Of a DNA stretch of 64,000 nucleotides, positions 1 to 13,932 are shown in pieces (the first letter of the stretch is position 1; every line of letters starts with the position of its first letter). The notes under the pieces were generated by a model, which had not been told where the DNA came from, did no database searches, and was given only the letters and a program-made list of their open reading frames with translations. The stretch is taken from positions 57,659 through 121,658 of the forward strand of contig NW_013651719.1 of the NCBI RefSeq assembly GCF_000499385.1, in the 5' to 3' direction. This DNA is from Eimeria necatrix (taxonomy: Eukaryota > Apicomplexa > Conoidasida > Eucoccidiorida > Eimeriidae). The translations under genes and the position numbers were made by a program.

Positions 1-3000
1 CACCAACAGCAGAGGCTCCTGTGTCTGCTGGTTGAGGCCATCCACGGTGGACAAGAAATGAACAAGCCTCGCAATGGTCTGCTTCTTTTATTCAGCCGCA
101 GTTTCCTTACCTTCCTGGCGCTGCCGCAGCTCGTGAAATGCGGAGATGGTAACGACCACCTCAGTTGCCCGAGCCCTCCAGATTGCTTGATAGAGATATG
201 CTCAGAGCGCCTCAGCAAGGCAGCTGCTGTATGCAGTACCAGCACCTGTGAGTGCATCGGCATGGCCTGCGGCTGTATTGGTCCCAAAGGCTCTTCATTC
301 CAAACATCGCTGTCTGCAGCAGAATTTGAAGGAGCGCGCCGATACCTTTTGTTTCAAGACTTAGGCTTTGCTTTGGGGACGGAGGCGTCAGTGTGCCAAA
401 CTGCCATGTGTGATCGGAGTCCTGAAGAGCGCTGGGTAGAATGCGTACTTGCTTTTATGTTGTCTTCGCACATCGCCTCGGCATCCACTTCTCGCTGCTC
501 TAAGAGGGGTCCTGTTCAAGATTCTGCGGCTCAAGCAAGCCCCGCGTTTGTCAAGAGCCTTTGCTTGGCCTTAAGGCTAATTAACAGTAGCATTTCTTCC
601 AATATAAAAGGCGCTCAACAGCACAAGAGCCGTTTGCACAAGAACTGTTTGCAGGATTTGTGTCTAATGGCGATCAAGGTATTGCTACCGAACCTCTCAT
701 CTGGGTCACGTCGCCTTCGTCTGTGGTCGTTGCGCTTCATTTGTAGCTGCGACACAACTCTACTTTTGTCATGCGGAAGACAGAAAGCATTTGCGTCAAC
801 CAGTTGCCCAATACCTTCCGTTGTATTTGCTTCCGAGAAAACGAACCTGCTCATAATCAGCCTCTTACGGAAGTTGGAGCTCCTGGAAAAGCTTCAAGTG
901 GACATAGAGACGGAACGTCAGAAGATCCAGTTGATCCACTCCTCTGCAAAGGAGATTTGTCTGATTCAGGAAACCCTAGCTGCGGAGGAGACAAAGGTGG
1001 CTACAGACGGACGTCCGGATTGTAGTGGCTTGGTGCTCTTGCTCCAGGTGGCGTACCGCGTGCTGCTAGCAGGGCTATCGGTCAAGTTCGCAACTGTGTG
1101 GCCGGAGGTTGTGGAAGCTGTGACTAGTTGCATCGAGGCTTTCCATGACTTTACTGCTCCCGGATGTGCTAAAAGATACGATGGATATTTAGGGGGATCA
1201 TCCCGTGACGCGAAAGTCCAAAGTACTCTCTGCCCTGAGCAGCAACAGCGGAATGAAGCTTTGACTTTTTTGTGGAGGCTCGTCGTGTTGGAGACGCATA
1301 GAGCTCTCGAGCAGCTGAACGGTGCGCAGAAAGAGGAATGCCGCTTCTGTCCGATGCTTGCAGAGCCGTACAACTCAGCGAATTCTAGTTGCAGCACCTG
1401 CGAAGAATGTGTGAAGACAGCCTGGGGGAAAGCCAGTGAAAAAGAAATCGTCAGTGAGGAAACGGCACCCCTAGAAAGGCATTCGCACTTGCTGAGGATT
1501 TTGCAGCACTTTGGCGCTCGTTGGGGTGCTAGTGCATTTACACGGACAAAAAAGCAGCAGCAGGAGCATGCCGCTACGGATGAGGATATGCTGCAGGAAA
1601 CAAATAAATCACGGGAAATTAGTGCTCTTACCGCAGCAGCATGGAGACGCAACTTCGCCCTGAATTCCCTCCGTTTCCTCCTTATCTACGGGCAGCAGCT
1701 TTCTGCCCAGCTTACTTCTTCATCTACAGGCTTCGTGGATGTAGAGGACGTTGATGGTGAGGGCGGGGCAGTTGCTTGCGGCGGGCTTCAAGAGGCCAAA
1801 GCTCCTGTAGGCACGAATGAGATTTGCAGTGCTCGCTCCTACAAACAAGGGTATTGGGGGCAGTGCAGTTGCATCTCGCTGCGTTCCACAGCTAGCTTAG
1901 TCCCCCGAGCACAGGATGTGCTTCGAGCCATTTTGGCTCATGGGGAGATACACGCCCCGGGTGTTGGTCAACGCTTGCTTGGCGCTCCCTATGAAGACCA
2001 TTTGGAGAAGAACGACAGGGCCAAGGAGGTCAAAGAGCTTTGGTATCAATTTTTAGAGAGCTGCACCCAGCGCCTCGTCGGTGTGAAAGACTCTTCCTTG
2101 CAAGCTCTTGTCCTTCAGGTAAGTGTTTGAATTGATAAGACTTACTGGGATCTTGGGAAAATGCGATGCTGCGACTAATATGCCCAAATTGTGTTCAAGG
2201 CGTTTTCGTTTCATTGTTCAGACATTGATGCTCTGTAGAGAGCTCCAGCAGGTGGTAAGGCCATATTTTCCAGTGCTAGAAGAGGCCCTGAAAACTAAGG
2301 GAGGAGCCCCGTCGGGCCTATTGCGGCTTGTCCTAGGAAAGGCAGAGGCGGAGCATCACCTGTTGCAACCTTCCGCAGAAACCAAAGAAAATGTCGTGCT
2401 ACTTAACGAGCACCGTAGTTTTATGCTTCCACTAATCGTTCGCTTACTTATCAGCAAGATACAAACGAGAATGTAAGATAGTGGCCACGTGAAGGATCAT
2501 GGATGAGCTGCTGCTTTGAATTTTGTATTCTGCTGGTTCTCGTATATATTGCTCTTAAAAGTTTTGAGTCCCGGCGATGCTTCGATTTATTTCTTGAACC
2601 TCGATGGGCATATGATTTGCGCTATTCAGGGGAAGGTCCCCAGGAATTGTACTGGCAAATCGACGCAGGATTTTTGGCTTGCTTAGCAGTCTTGAAGAAT
2701 CAGAAATAACAATGGTTCTGGCAGTCCTGACTTTGCGGCTGGTACAGCTTACGCCACGCGTCGCGCCGGCCCCTTCGGACGAGCTAGCTCAAGACTCGCA
2801 GACTGTGGCGCCTTTGGAGGGCATGGAGAAAGAACGCTTTCTAGCGGCTTTTATCCGCTGGCAGTACCAAAAAGCTGTTTTGTGTCGAGGAGATGCATCC
2901 CGTGCGGCTGCTGAGAACGACAGCATCTCGAAGGAGCCTCCAGTGCACATAACGCTCTCAGGCCAACTTTTTCGGTCTTCCTCTTCTACCCAGTTACATG

Positions 3001-6000
3001 GGTTGCTGAAGTCCTTGCAGCACCTTGTACAGATGCAGCAACATACGTTGAGACCGGCAGCACCGTTCTTGGTATTTCTCTTTGCAACAATTTTGCAGCA
3101 GCTTGTCCCCACAAAATTGGGGGAGTGCCTTACATCCGAAGAGCTACATGAGGTAGCAGGGCAAGACGCTGCTGATTCTGGCACCGACGAAGAACAGGAT
3201 ACAGAAATTCTCTCAAAAGCAATCAGGCAAAAGACTGAAAAAGTTGTGCAGAACGTTGCATCAGATTCGGAGGACGATCAGGAGGATCTGACAGCTGCAG
3301 TAAATGTGCGCCACAGGAAACATTGCATCAGAATAGCGATTGATTCATTGCATTGGCTGATATCGTCCTTTTCAGACTTCATCGACTCTTGGAAAGTACT
3401 GTTGGCTCCCGCAGCCCCCAGCTTGCAGCTTCTGCTCTCTACTGCGGTCGAAACAGGAGCAGCTGGCCATTTGGGGGAACCCAAGAGGAGTGGGAGTTGT
3501 CCTGCTATAGTGCGATTTGTCGCTTCTTGGGCAACGAATGCAGTAAGCCACCAGATTTATTTTAGATAGCAAATCTATGCAGCATCCGCCGGCGCTTGAA
3601 CTATACGTACGTGATTGGTGAAGGAATATATACTTGGTTTTGAAAAATATGACAGTGACAGAAGGGATGACAATGCGGCAGCATCCTGAATTTATATTGA
3701 GCTGTGCATGATTCAACGCTTTCCATCGAAGTCTGTGTGAGGGTTTCAGCACTGGAGCAAGATTCACACGGCTGGGATTGCATGGAACATGTCCCGCTGA
3801 GTGCGGCTGCAGCTCACCTGGAGGCTGAAACCGGCCTTGTGTTGCACTTGCGCTCCATGAATGCCTGTGGGTGCTTCAGGATTTCTTCATTTTGTACGAG
3901 GAGGTACTTCCAAATGCTCTACCGGTTCTTTTAGGGGCCATAGGTTCTGGATCTTTGCTGAAGTTTTTGCAGCGTAGCAGGCAAAGTACAACTCCTTTGC
4001 TGGAAGCTGCTATTGAGACAGCTTTGCTTCTCTCATTTGGAGGTCGCACGAAAGAGCAGCATGAAGAGGAGCTGCGGCTTTCTCTGCGGCAGATTAACGC
4101 CATGAAGCACGTGAACCAGAGGAGACGCCACCGCAACAGCTACGAATCTTCTTCGTCCGACGAAAGTGACGGAGATGAACAGGAATCAAAACACGAATTT
4201 GTAGACAATGACAAAGCTATATCTCTCAAGAGATTCGAAGAGGCCTACGAGACCATGAAGCGACAGCACGAGCTCCAGCAGCAACGGGGCATTCAAATAC
4301 TGCTGCCACACATGGGCATTTTGTTGCACTCAATGGAGCTGCTACTTAACGCGCGACGAGATGCAGGCATTCTGACAAAAAGTGGAGATGCACACTCAGC
4401 AACTCTGGCAGATCGTGCTTCTGAGGGTGGAAAGGCAGCGGATGCCAATGACAGTGCTCAGGCGTTCCTGCATCGTAGAAAAAGAGCGCAGCTTGTGGGT
4501 TTCAAGGAGCTGCAGCTGCTGACCCGTCTTGCAGCATATGCTTGTGCAGATAAGGACTCTTTCAAGGAACTACCAAAAGCCCAGAACGAGCTCGCTCATC
4601 ATTCTGAGACGGGTTCTATCCCAACGGCAGCAAAACTGATTCGTCTGTTGCTTCTCTCCTTGCCTTTGCGAGTGCGTTCTGGTGGGGCAGCAGCACGCCA
4701 GCAGCTGACGCTTGTTGCAATACAGGGACTATTGCCTGCATTGGCTAGTTGGCGGCGGACGCTGGGATCTAGCAATGACTCATATGAAAGGTCTTCTGAA
4801 ATGCGCAGGCTCCTTCGTGGGCTGTATGCGTCGTGTTGCAGTCTTCTAGAGGCTGCAGAAGATTTGCAGTGCCGCGCTGAGGCCTCCAAGCTTTTGCTGG
4901 CGACCGAGCTCGCTGCATGCGGCTGCGTGCTGAAGGAGCAATTCCTCTCGGAGCAGGTTCGAGGATTTGCACTGAAGGAAATCAGTGCTTGCTGGGATGC
5001 AGAGGGGACAGGCAATCTTGAGGCTTCACCGGTTTCCTGGCTAGCACCGGGAGGGCCTCTGAATAAATGCCTTTTGGATAATGCTCTGCCATCTCTTCTC
5101 GTAGACAGAATTGAGCCTGCTTCTGCTATTTTAGCGGGGAGCAGCGAACTCGCAGCAGCATGGCGAATTTGTGTGGGGCTTGTGATGGTGTGCGCAAACT
5201 TTTTGAAAACGGGAAGCCGTAGCCCTCCAGAAGAGCAGCGACCCGACGTCGACATGCAGGTTTCGGTGCTCTTGGCATTGGTAGAGAATCACCTCGATCC
5301 CCCTGCCCTCGCACAAGGCACCAAGGACAGTGCAGCGGAGACTCAGACGAGCGACTCACAGGCTCATGTACAAATAGCTGGTGGTGAAGAAAAGGGGAAC
5401 ATAAGGAAGCTTTCAGAAGATGCTGTGAAACAAAATGAGGCAAGAATAACACGGCGAGAAAAGTGTCTGCAGGAAGACAATGGCATAGGAAGGGGGCAGG
5501 CAAGGGGAGGCCAAGCGTGTGATGTGGGGCGACTGAACCTTCACGCATCTGCATTCGAGCCGGTGGTTCGCCACGTACTGTATCTTCTTTCAGAGTGCTC
5601 GGACGACATTACGCTACAGCACGTTGCGCTTGCTATCATCCGAAAGGCTGCGGTTTCCCTTGGCGCAGCTGCGTCTGCAGCAGCGACGCGGCGAACTGTC
5701 GTTCAATTTTCAGGGTCTCAGCACCAAAATGAGGCACAAGGGGCTGCGGAGTCTGATTGGGCATTTGCCGTTGAGATGCAGCGGCACATTATGAAGTCCA
5801 TCATTCCTCATCTTCACCGGCTTTTACGTAGTATGAAGGAACAGTGTCAACAGATGGCCCTGAGGGCATTTGATGCACTTGTGAGGACGCTGGGGCCGGC
5901 AGGTCCCTTGCTGCCCCCTCCTCAGGCTGCTGTAGCAGATGATGACGAGTCGATATCTGCATTGTTTATTTCAGAGTCAGACGAGAAACAAAGAAATATG

Positions 6001-9000
6001 CGACTGCATCTAGACTTGTACCCACTACTCGCAGCAACCCAGCTTACTCCTGCCATCAAGGAAGTGGCCGCACTCGCGCAGCAGCTGGTAGCCAGCGGAC
6101 AGACGGGTAGAGCTGCGACTGCTGCCGCCAGGGCTGCTCAACTTGAGGCTCTTGCAGGGGAGCAACAAGCTTCAGAGCGCGAAGGCGGTGGAGACATTTT
6201 GGTGGATTTGTTGCACATGCAAAAGCACAGGAGGGCCAGAGGGATACAGCTCCTCACCAAGGCTGCATCGGCTGGGAAACTATGTCCTAATACATTGAAG
6301 CACTTTTGCGTGCCCCTTGCCATATGGGCAATATTGCAAGACAGTGATGCTGGAGGCCAGGTGGGAAAGCAAAAAGGCTCGAAGGCATCGTCTCAACACT
6401 TCAAAGGCCGCACCGAGGCGTTTAGCCAGCAGATGGCCGACCATGGAGTGGCTTGTCTGGCAAAGTGTTGTACTCAACTGCCTCTGAAAATTTGCATACA
6501 AACATTGAGGCAACTTGTCACACACCTAGGGAAGACGCCTCAGCGCGAGGCATTTATACATCGCGCGATTGCAGCTACCCTCAAGGCGTTTCCTTTTGGC
6601 CTTACCGACGCAGTACATCAGACACTAGCGCAACCTCGAATCACAGATGAACAGAGACAGGGAAATACAAACAAGTGTCTCGCAAGTGTCTGTGGATCAA
6701 AAGAAATGGAAGCTTTGGTTCAAGATACAAAGCAAATCCAGCAGCCGGAAGCAGATGTACCGAGTGGGACGGGACGAAAGGAAGTGGGAAGTAGCGAAGA
6801 TACAGTTGACGATGGCAGCACGTTGGATCAGATCAACGCATCCTCGATGACTGCCCAAATGAGGTGAGAGTTAGCTGTTACTTGCCACTGCACGCCTGCA
6901 TGATGCTTTTTTCGGCTTATAGTGAGATTTTCTTGCGGTTTCTTTGTTTCTTCTCTGGTTTAGGAAGGAAAAGGTGGAAAGCTGCATCCGGCAAGAGCTG
7001 CTCCCAATGCTTTATCCCCTTGCCTTTGGCAGCAAAGTCAGGCGAGTGGCTGCAAAGCAGGAATCTACTGATGAGCCGGGGAAAGTGCTCGAGGGCAAGG
7101 AGAGCAAGAAGTACGAAAATCCAGTGGTGCGTACAGAGCTTGTTGCCGTTCTCGCCCTCCTTGCGCGGATGCTACCGCCAACCGAATTTCACTTGCAGCT
7201 ACCACGACTTGTTCGTACAATTACCTTCGCTCTACGGTAAGCGCAGCGGTTGCATCTCATTCTAGTGAGAATCACATGTGCAGATAAGCGTATATCCACT
7301 TCAGCAATGCGAATGGGATGTTCTTGTATCATAGACGTTTTTTTCCATATGCGTCTTTTGTTAGTGATAAGAGCTTGTCTGCACAGAGTTACTGCGGGCC
7401 GTCAAATTTGCGCATCAGCCTAATATTGCGTATCTGTCTGTCACTTGCGAGCAGGTCACGGGAACGTAGTGCTCGCCGGGAGGCTCGCATGGCTTTGACT
7501 CGTCTAGCAGTCGATCTAGGGGCTCCCTACTTCACATACCTTGTGACGGAGATACAGAGAATGCTGGGTCCTAAAAGCGAGAGAAGCGCAGAGGCAGATC
7601 AACAGAGCTTTCTACGGCCTGTATTGCTGTATACACTTCATGCAATGCTTAGCGCCTTGCAACAGCAGCAGCCTACACTGTCAGGCACTCCTGTGCTGCA
7701 AGCAGCAGCGGAAGCAGCCACCATTGACGGAACGCGATTCGTCCAGCCCTTCGAGGCCGCAGTCCCACTTTTGCTGCCTCTCATTGCAGAAGTACGTCTA
7801 GTATTCACTGCAAATCAGCAGAAGCGATGATATATGGCCTGGCATGTGTGTGTTTTAGGAATGCGTGCCGCTTGTAGTGGATGAGGGCCGCTTCTAGTGC
7901 AAATATAAGGATGGCTGTTGAAGTTGCATGCGTTGGATTCCTATCTATGCGTATTTAGCCCCTTTCCCATGAACAGTAGTTTAGTATGCATATGTTTGCA
8001 ATACAGGAGGTGAACCGCGTGGCAGATCCTGACCGCCTTGATCAAGAAGAAGGCCGCCGTGCATTCGCCAGGCAAGTTGATGAAGATGACGTCGGCGGCC
8101 TTTCCGCATCTTCTATTGCGAAAATTAGTGACGTTAGCACACACGCTAAAGTAGAAGAGGCCCAGACGCTTAAAGGGCCTGCCATGTTGCTACTGCTAAC
8201 ACAGAGCAGCAGCATCAAGTGCCTTACAGACCAGCTGCTTCCCTTCGTGCTGGGTCTACTCACCGGAGTCTCTTGCAAACGTGAAGGATGGAGTCGTTCA
8301 GCGGCTTTTTCCAGCAAATATGTTAATCGGACTGAGGACTTGCTGCTGCATTTCGTATATGGCTTAAGCCGTAACAAGGAGATATCTTTAGAGCGAAAGC
8401 TGCGGACAGCCAAGCAGCTCCTCATCCTCACGGTGGCCACTCTGCAGTTTCCGCTGCTGCATCCTATTTTACAGAGCGAGCGTGGACTCGGCGAGTCGCT
8501 CTATCTGCTCTCAAGGCAGCAACTGTTGCTGCTTAATCGTAAAGGGCATGCAAAGAGGCGCAAAGGAAACAACAGCGCCAAGGAGTCGCAGGCTTGTGTG
8601 GAGACACCCACAGCACCCATGCAGTGCGAGTCTCAAGACGGTGGGCAGCAGATGCCGCTAACCTTATCGCCTTCTCATGAAGAGGATTTGCTAGCCCTGC
8701 GCCTTTTGCTATTCCCGGAAAGGAAAGGCGAAGAGACAGAAGAAGAAACAAGCTTCACCGCTGAGCAGACAGATTCCCCTCCAGTCTACGGTAGGTGGGA
8801 AGGCCTGGCTGCACAGAGCAGCAGGAAGCTGCTAATATCGTTGCTAAAGAATAGTAAGGAACGCAGCATGAGCTTACAACCTGGCGCGATCATAGGACGC
8901 TCACTCGCCCAAGCAACTCGTAGTAGACCTCAAGGAGCAGTAGGCCTCGAGCTGTCGACACAGTCCTCTCTGCTGGGGACAGCAGCCCTCCGTCTTCTTC

Positions 9001-12000
9001 ATTTATCACTCAAGACAGCGAAGATGCCACTGCGAAATATGAGGGAAAAACAGACCGGGCAGGTCACACAGTCGAAGGCAGCCACATTGGTTGGACAAAA
9101 TTTTGATGCGCGCGCTCTGCGCTCTTGCATGGAGCAGCTCGATGAGCTTGCAGTGAAGGTAGTTTGTTGTTTCAGCTGCAAATCGACTAAGCTGGTTTCA
9201 TGGGGAGCCCGCTGTTTGTTAGAGTTAATCTCCTTGCGCCTACCTCGACTTGAAAGCCGTGGTGCCCTGGTAGCTTACCTGACGATGCGAATTTTTCATT
9301 CTTGCGGTAGCGGGAGCGGTGTGCAAGTAAATTATCATTATACGGCTCGTTCAGAGCTTCTTCCCATCTGCACGAAGCTCCTGGCAACCTTGCTGCTACA
9401 GCCGCAGGCTTCTAAATGGATGGACACGGCGCTGAACCCGTCGCAACATATTGGTGGGGACATACTGAGGTCCCTCTTGCGAGAGCAGCTCCGCATACTG
9501 CCGTGGAGGCCTCAAGACCAGCAGCAGCGACGGCTGCACGAAGAGCATCAGCCGCCACACAGGGAATGGGCACTTACTGCAGCGCCTCATGCAGATGTCA
9601 GCTTTAGTGTGGACGCAGTCGTGACTGAGGAGCAGGTACAGGCTGCTGGACAATTTTTTCTCAAGGAAGCTCTTCTCGCCCACATTTCTTCTTCTTTAGA
9701 GGATAGTCAATTGCAGCTTTGTGCCCTCTTCCTCTTCAAACGTGTAGTATTACAGCACTACAAAGACGTTGCAGGTGAGGCTGCTCGGCGGGCTTTGGAG
9801 GAGTCAAGGCAGGCAGCGGGGGAAATGGACACAAAATCTCTTCGCAAAAATGCGCAGAAAAAGCGGCGGCGAGACGCTGAAGTTGCGGAGCGGGGAGACA
9901 ATTCGGCGGGGAAAGTCAAAACTGCAACAGTTGAGTTGTTGCCTCTTGTATACGAGTGTGTTGATCGCGTAGCAAGGGTCATGGTGCAGCACGCGACCTC
10001 ATCAGGTATCAGCCAGAAACTGTCAAACATCTGTGCGGACGTTTATGTTTCGTTCCTTCTCAATTTTCCTATGACTCCTAAGCTCCAGCAAAGGCGAGTT
10101 TTTTTTCTTCTTCAACAACAGAAGTTCTCCGACGTCTACGGCAGACGTGCAGCCATTGGTGCCCTTCTGAAAGTAGTGGTAAGCCAGAGTGGCGGAAAGC
10201 TTTGACAGATATACGGTGGACAGCTGCATCTACAGAACAACTTAGAAATGCCAGATGCCAGCTCAAGTATTGTAGACAGTTGCAGAACCACAACTTCGAA
10301 ACGGCAGGTGCCAGCTGAAGTACTGAAGCTTTTTCTGGGAAGTGTTCGTAGCAGCATTAAACTTGAGACTTCACCCCTGGATGGCTGCTTTCGTTGTCTT
10401 TTCGTTGCTTTTTCTCAGCGACGATTTCCTGCAGAGCTCTTTATGGAGCGCTACGGGCAGGTAGCGGTTTTGACATGCTGCTCAACACTGGCAACCGAGA
10501 CGGACCAAGTTGCCCACAAGCTACTACAGCAAGTCGTAAGGGAGATTCTGCAGCTAGTTGAAGTGGCGGATGATCCAACGTCACACCTCCAGGTCTATCT
10601 CGAAACTGTATCTAGGTAGGCTGCGTCTGTCGTGCCACCGTATTCAAACTATAGATTCTCTAAACAATTCCAAGGGTCCGCACGTTCAGAAGTTCTGACA
10701 TCATTTTGTGAGCCGCTATAGTTCTTTTTGAATTGAAGTTGTTTTGTCTTGTTTTCAGGGTTTTCTTGCTTTCCCGAATTCGGCACTTGATGGCCCTTCT
10801 TGAGTTCCTGAGCGTCTTTGTGCCACATATTGGCAAAAGTATAAGTCGAAAATGCCTTGCTCACTTCATGCCGGCAGTGCTGCAGCTTCTTTGCGCTGTG
10901 TTCCACACAGCCGCAGACGGTACTCATGCTCCAGATTCCTTGATAGACTGGCGTTTACTATACAAAATAATACAAGTGGTTGAACAAATTTTTGCAGTTG
11001 GTGGTCTCCATTTAATGGAAAATGCTTTCGGGAAGGCTGCGCAGATCTGGCAGAAGTCCGGCACAGAGGGATTGCGTAGACTGACTGCAGCAGGAGCAGA
11101 TAATGCTGTGGAGAGGGACCCTAAGGTTCTTGAGAGGCGTGGATTAGAGGAATTCATAACCACCTTCGACATTTGGGTGCCACACAGTAGCGACCGACCA
11201 AAGAGCTCTAAAGCCACTCTCGAAGATCATCAACCCAATCTGCCCCAGCAGCAAATTGTTGCGGGGCTGCATGCAGCGCAGCTCTGGAAGGAGCTGGCTG
11301 GAACGTGCTTACGGCATGAAAACGCATGGGTGCGCTGCGCGGCGCTGCGGTGTGTAGGCCAGTACTTGCTGCAAACGCCATTTGCAGCTTGGCGTCGTGC
11401 TGTTGTTCCTTTGCTTGCCTTCCTTAAACTGGGGAGGAGCAGCCAGTGCGCGGAGCGACCCAGTCCTGCAAATCAGACTAATCCGTTGACGGATTTGGGC
11501 TTGGCATTAGCGAAGCACTTTGGCAAAGACAGCATGCTAGAGAGACACCCATCTGCTGTGCCTTTTGCGATCGCTGCTCTCATGGGTTGGGCCCAGCTTG
11601 CTTACAGCTCCCCTGAACTGATACCGGTCAACAGTAAACCACGGAGAACTCAAACAGGTGTTTCAAAACGCGAGGAGGAAGTGGATAGGCAAAATTGCTC
11701 TGACGCTCTTTCAGATTACCATGTACAAATGGCCGACTCAGAACCCCTCAAACGCATCCGAAGTGCAGAGGCGTGTCCTGAGCAAGTACTGGAGTGTCCA
11801 TCAGCGGTTTGCGGCACCATAGATACAGCAGCAAAGGTCACATGCTCTCCGAACGGCACAGAGCTTGCCTGCTCCCGGGGAGAAAGTGATGAGGAACAGA
11901 CAAGGAATGATGTTAAGGAAAATGCACTTGAGACACTTGTCCCTCATGGCGTCGTCTCAGATCACGAAGATCACGAGACACTGAAGGGAGAATCAAAGAA

Positions 12001-12976
12001 AGAGAACTCGCTACCTGATAGTGACGGTGAACAAGAGTTGGAGGAAGCGGATACCGGCGAGACTGACGAAATGGTATTAAATGAAATGCAACTGGAAGCA
12101 TCGCGGGATGACAAGGAGACGTCTGTTACAGCAGGACGGCCTGTCCCATCGTTTCCTGTGCCGATCAGTTCCTGGAAAACATCCAAATCTAATAGTGGAG
12201 AGATGGTTGCAGACCGCTGCCACGAAGCAGGCACACTGCATCCTCTGGTGTTCCTTGTATCTGGGCTCAGCCGTTGGCTTCGCATACACTTGGGTCGGTT
12301 GGGTTACAGTGGTAACAGCTTACGGGAGGCAAAAAATCCGCAAGGTACAGTAGTGCGCGTTGCAGGGATTCTGACTTTCTTCGGCTCTCTGGTTAAGCTG
12401 CTGCCCCTCGCCGAGCTCCCTGATGACTCCAACGCAGGAAAATTAGCAGCAGCAAAGGGCGAAGTGGTTCACGAAGTGCTGCGGCATGTTTTCGATGTGG
12501 CGTACCGCTGTTCGACGCTCCACTCTGAACTCGTAGCGGACTCAGTGCTAGCGCAGCTGGTAGAAGTCGAAATGGAAAGCATGGAAGAGGGTGCTAAAGA
12601 GAAAACCGCAGGCGCCTATCTGTCGAAGAACAACCAGAGTGTCTGGGAGTCACTTCGCTCGTTAGATCCGTTAAGGCAGTTGGGTGAAGTTGCAACGGGA
12701 GGATCGACATTGCTGAGGAAGATGGAGCGGCTCCTAAGGAGCGCCGGACACCAGGAAACATACCGCATACTGTTAACAAACACACGGCAGAACGTCTCCT
12801 CAAAGCGAGTGATGCGGAAGCTTAAGGTACAGCAAAAGTTCCTAGAAAATCCGCAGGCCTATGCTCAGCGCAAGCGCCGAAGGAACAAAGCCAAAGTTCT
12901 CCAAAGAAAGACACGCCTGAGAGAGACCATCTTCAGGCGTCGAGGGTACGTTAAACGAAAGCGGCGTGCAGAGTGA
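1..12976 (+). CDS. UTP20: UTP20/DRIM-like U3 snoRNP (SSU processome) protein, 5'-partial
   Basis: Large HEAT-repeat scaffold of the small-subunit processome, acting in 18S pre-rRNA processing in the nucleolus. Phase-consistent exons: <1..2118, 2222..2472, 2687..3542, 3880..6863, 6964..7236, 7455..7791, 8007..10178, 10419..10615, 10759..12976 (11,406 nt, about 3,801 codons). UTP20-like signatures seen: NEHRSFMLPLIVRLLISKI near residue 770; RSRERSARREARMALTRLAV in exon 6, matching the DRIM-type 'LRSR..RD.AR.TLVKI' block; LFMERYGQVAVLTCC in exon 8, like the late UTP20 HEAT segment; and a very basic tail (KRKRRRNKAKVLQRKTRLRE) ending at the TGA at 12974-12976. Upstream of the first ATG (58) the frame is open to base 1, so the true start may lie outside the window. 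It is longer than the roughly 2,800 residues usual for the family; acidic and low-complexity inserts in exons 4 and 9 account for some of this. The gene is convergent with the next one. Family call is firm; individual splice sites are inferred. Confidence 0.85.
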
Positions 12977-13932
12977 AACCCTCTGCTGGTTCGTAGCCCA
13001 TGCTTGCAAACAGCTGCTTAGTCGTAACCCTCACCCTGCTATCAGCTTCAGTTTCATATCAGCTTCAGTTTCAGGTGAAGCCCGCGGGCTTGACTGAGAC
13101 TTTAAATATTGCATTGTTAGGCTGGCACTAGTTTTGATACGGGATATTTGAGCAGCAGTGAGAATTTCAGTGCAGGATTTGTAGGCAGCCGCCACATGAG
13201 TATGCGACAACCCTGCGTTCCCTGAGTCTCTCCAAGAAAAGCCAAGAAAACCCTATTGTCTTCTGCAACTAGCTACAGACATCATGTCTTAACTGACAAC
13301 ACCGTATGCAGCCTGTCAGCACACAGCGACCCGGAGTTCGTTTACGATGAAGAAAAGCTTTGTGGAGGCTCGCTCTGTCGATCCTGGCAGCAATCTCCCT
13401 CCCTCTCTGCTATCTATGGGAGATACGAGCGAAAGCGAGCCTATTGCAGCAACTCAAGGCTGCTGAGACAATATATTCCCGAACTTAGTGCAGAAACATA
13501 GGGCAACCCATATGGCTCTCCTTGTAGTAGGGACCGACTCGCTATCGTAATCTTGGCTCGTGCAGTAAAGCCGGATCCATCTGCACTGTGTTAGTTTCTG
13601 CCCCGTTACGGGGCAGCGATGTGTGTATATATCCAGATACATGTATTCATAAACCACAGCACAGGAAAGTGAACTTGCTTGTATACATATGCGGCTTAAC
13701 GTCACATGCAAAGATAATGAGTTCACCCAGAGAAGTCGGTTTATGCGCACACGTATGTCTGTACGCGCAAAAAGGGCCCACGGCACCTTCATGCAAAATT
13801 TGTGGGCACTTGACATTACCGTATTAAAATATGTCTCTAGCTCGGTCTGTCTATGCATGCAAAAACAAGTGCAAACATGACATAAGTCAATGTGTGTGAA
13901 GCTGAACGTGTAGATCTGCAGCAACAAAACAA
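12977..13932. other. intergenic, convergent 3' flanks of UTP20 and KDM5
   Basis: No ORF here resembles a protein. It should hold the 3' UTRs and polyadenylation signals of two convergent genes. It contains one small tandem duplication, annotated separately, and AT-rich stretches at 13,600-13,900. Confidence 0.5.
13042..13075. repeat. 17-bp tandem duplication
   Basis: Two adjacent copies of ATCAGCTTCAGTTTCA plus one variable base lie just downstream of the UTP20 stop codon. The repeat is short and probably slippage-derived. Confidence 0.6.

Noticed and set aside
966..1652. 228-codon minus-strand frame opposite UTP20
   Set aside because: It is the antisense of a conserved coding exon, with Ser/Cys-rich composition and no domain.
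4599..5255. 218-codon minus-strand frame
   Set aside because: Shadow of UTP20 exon 4; no domain.
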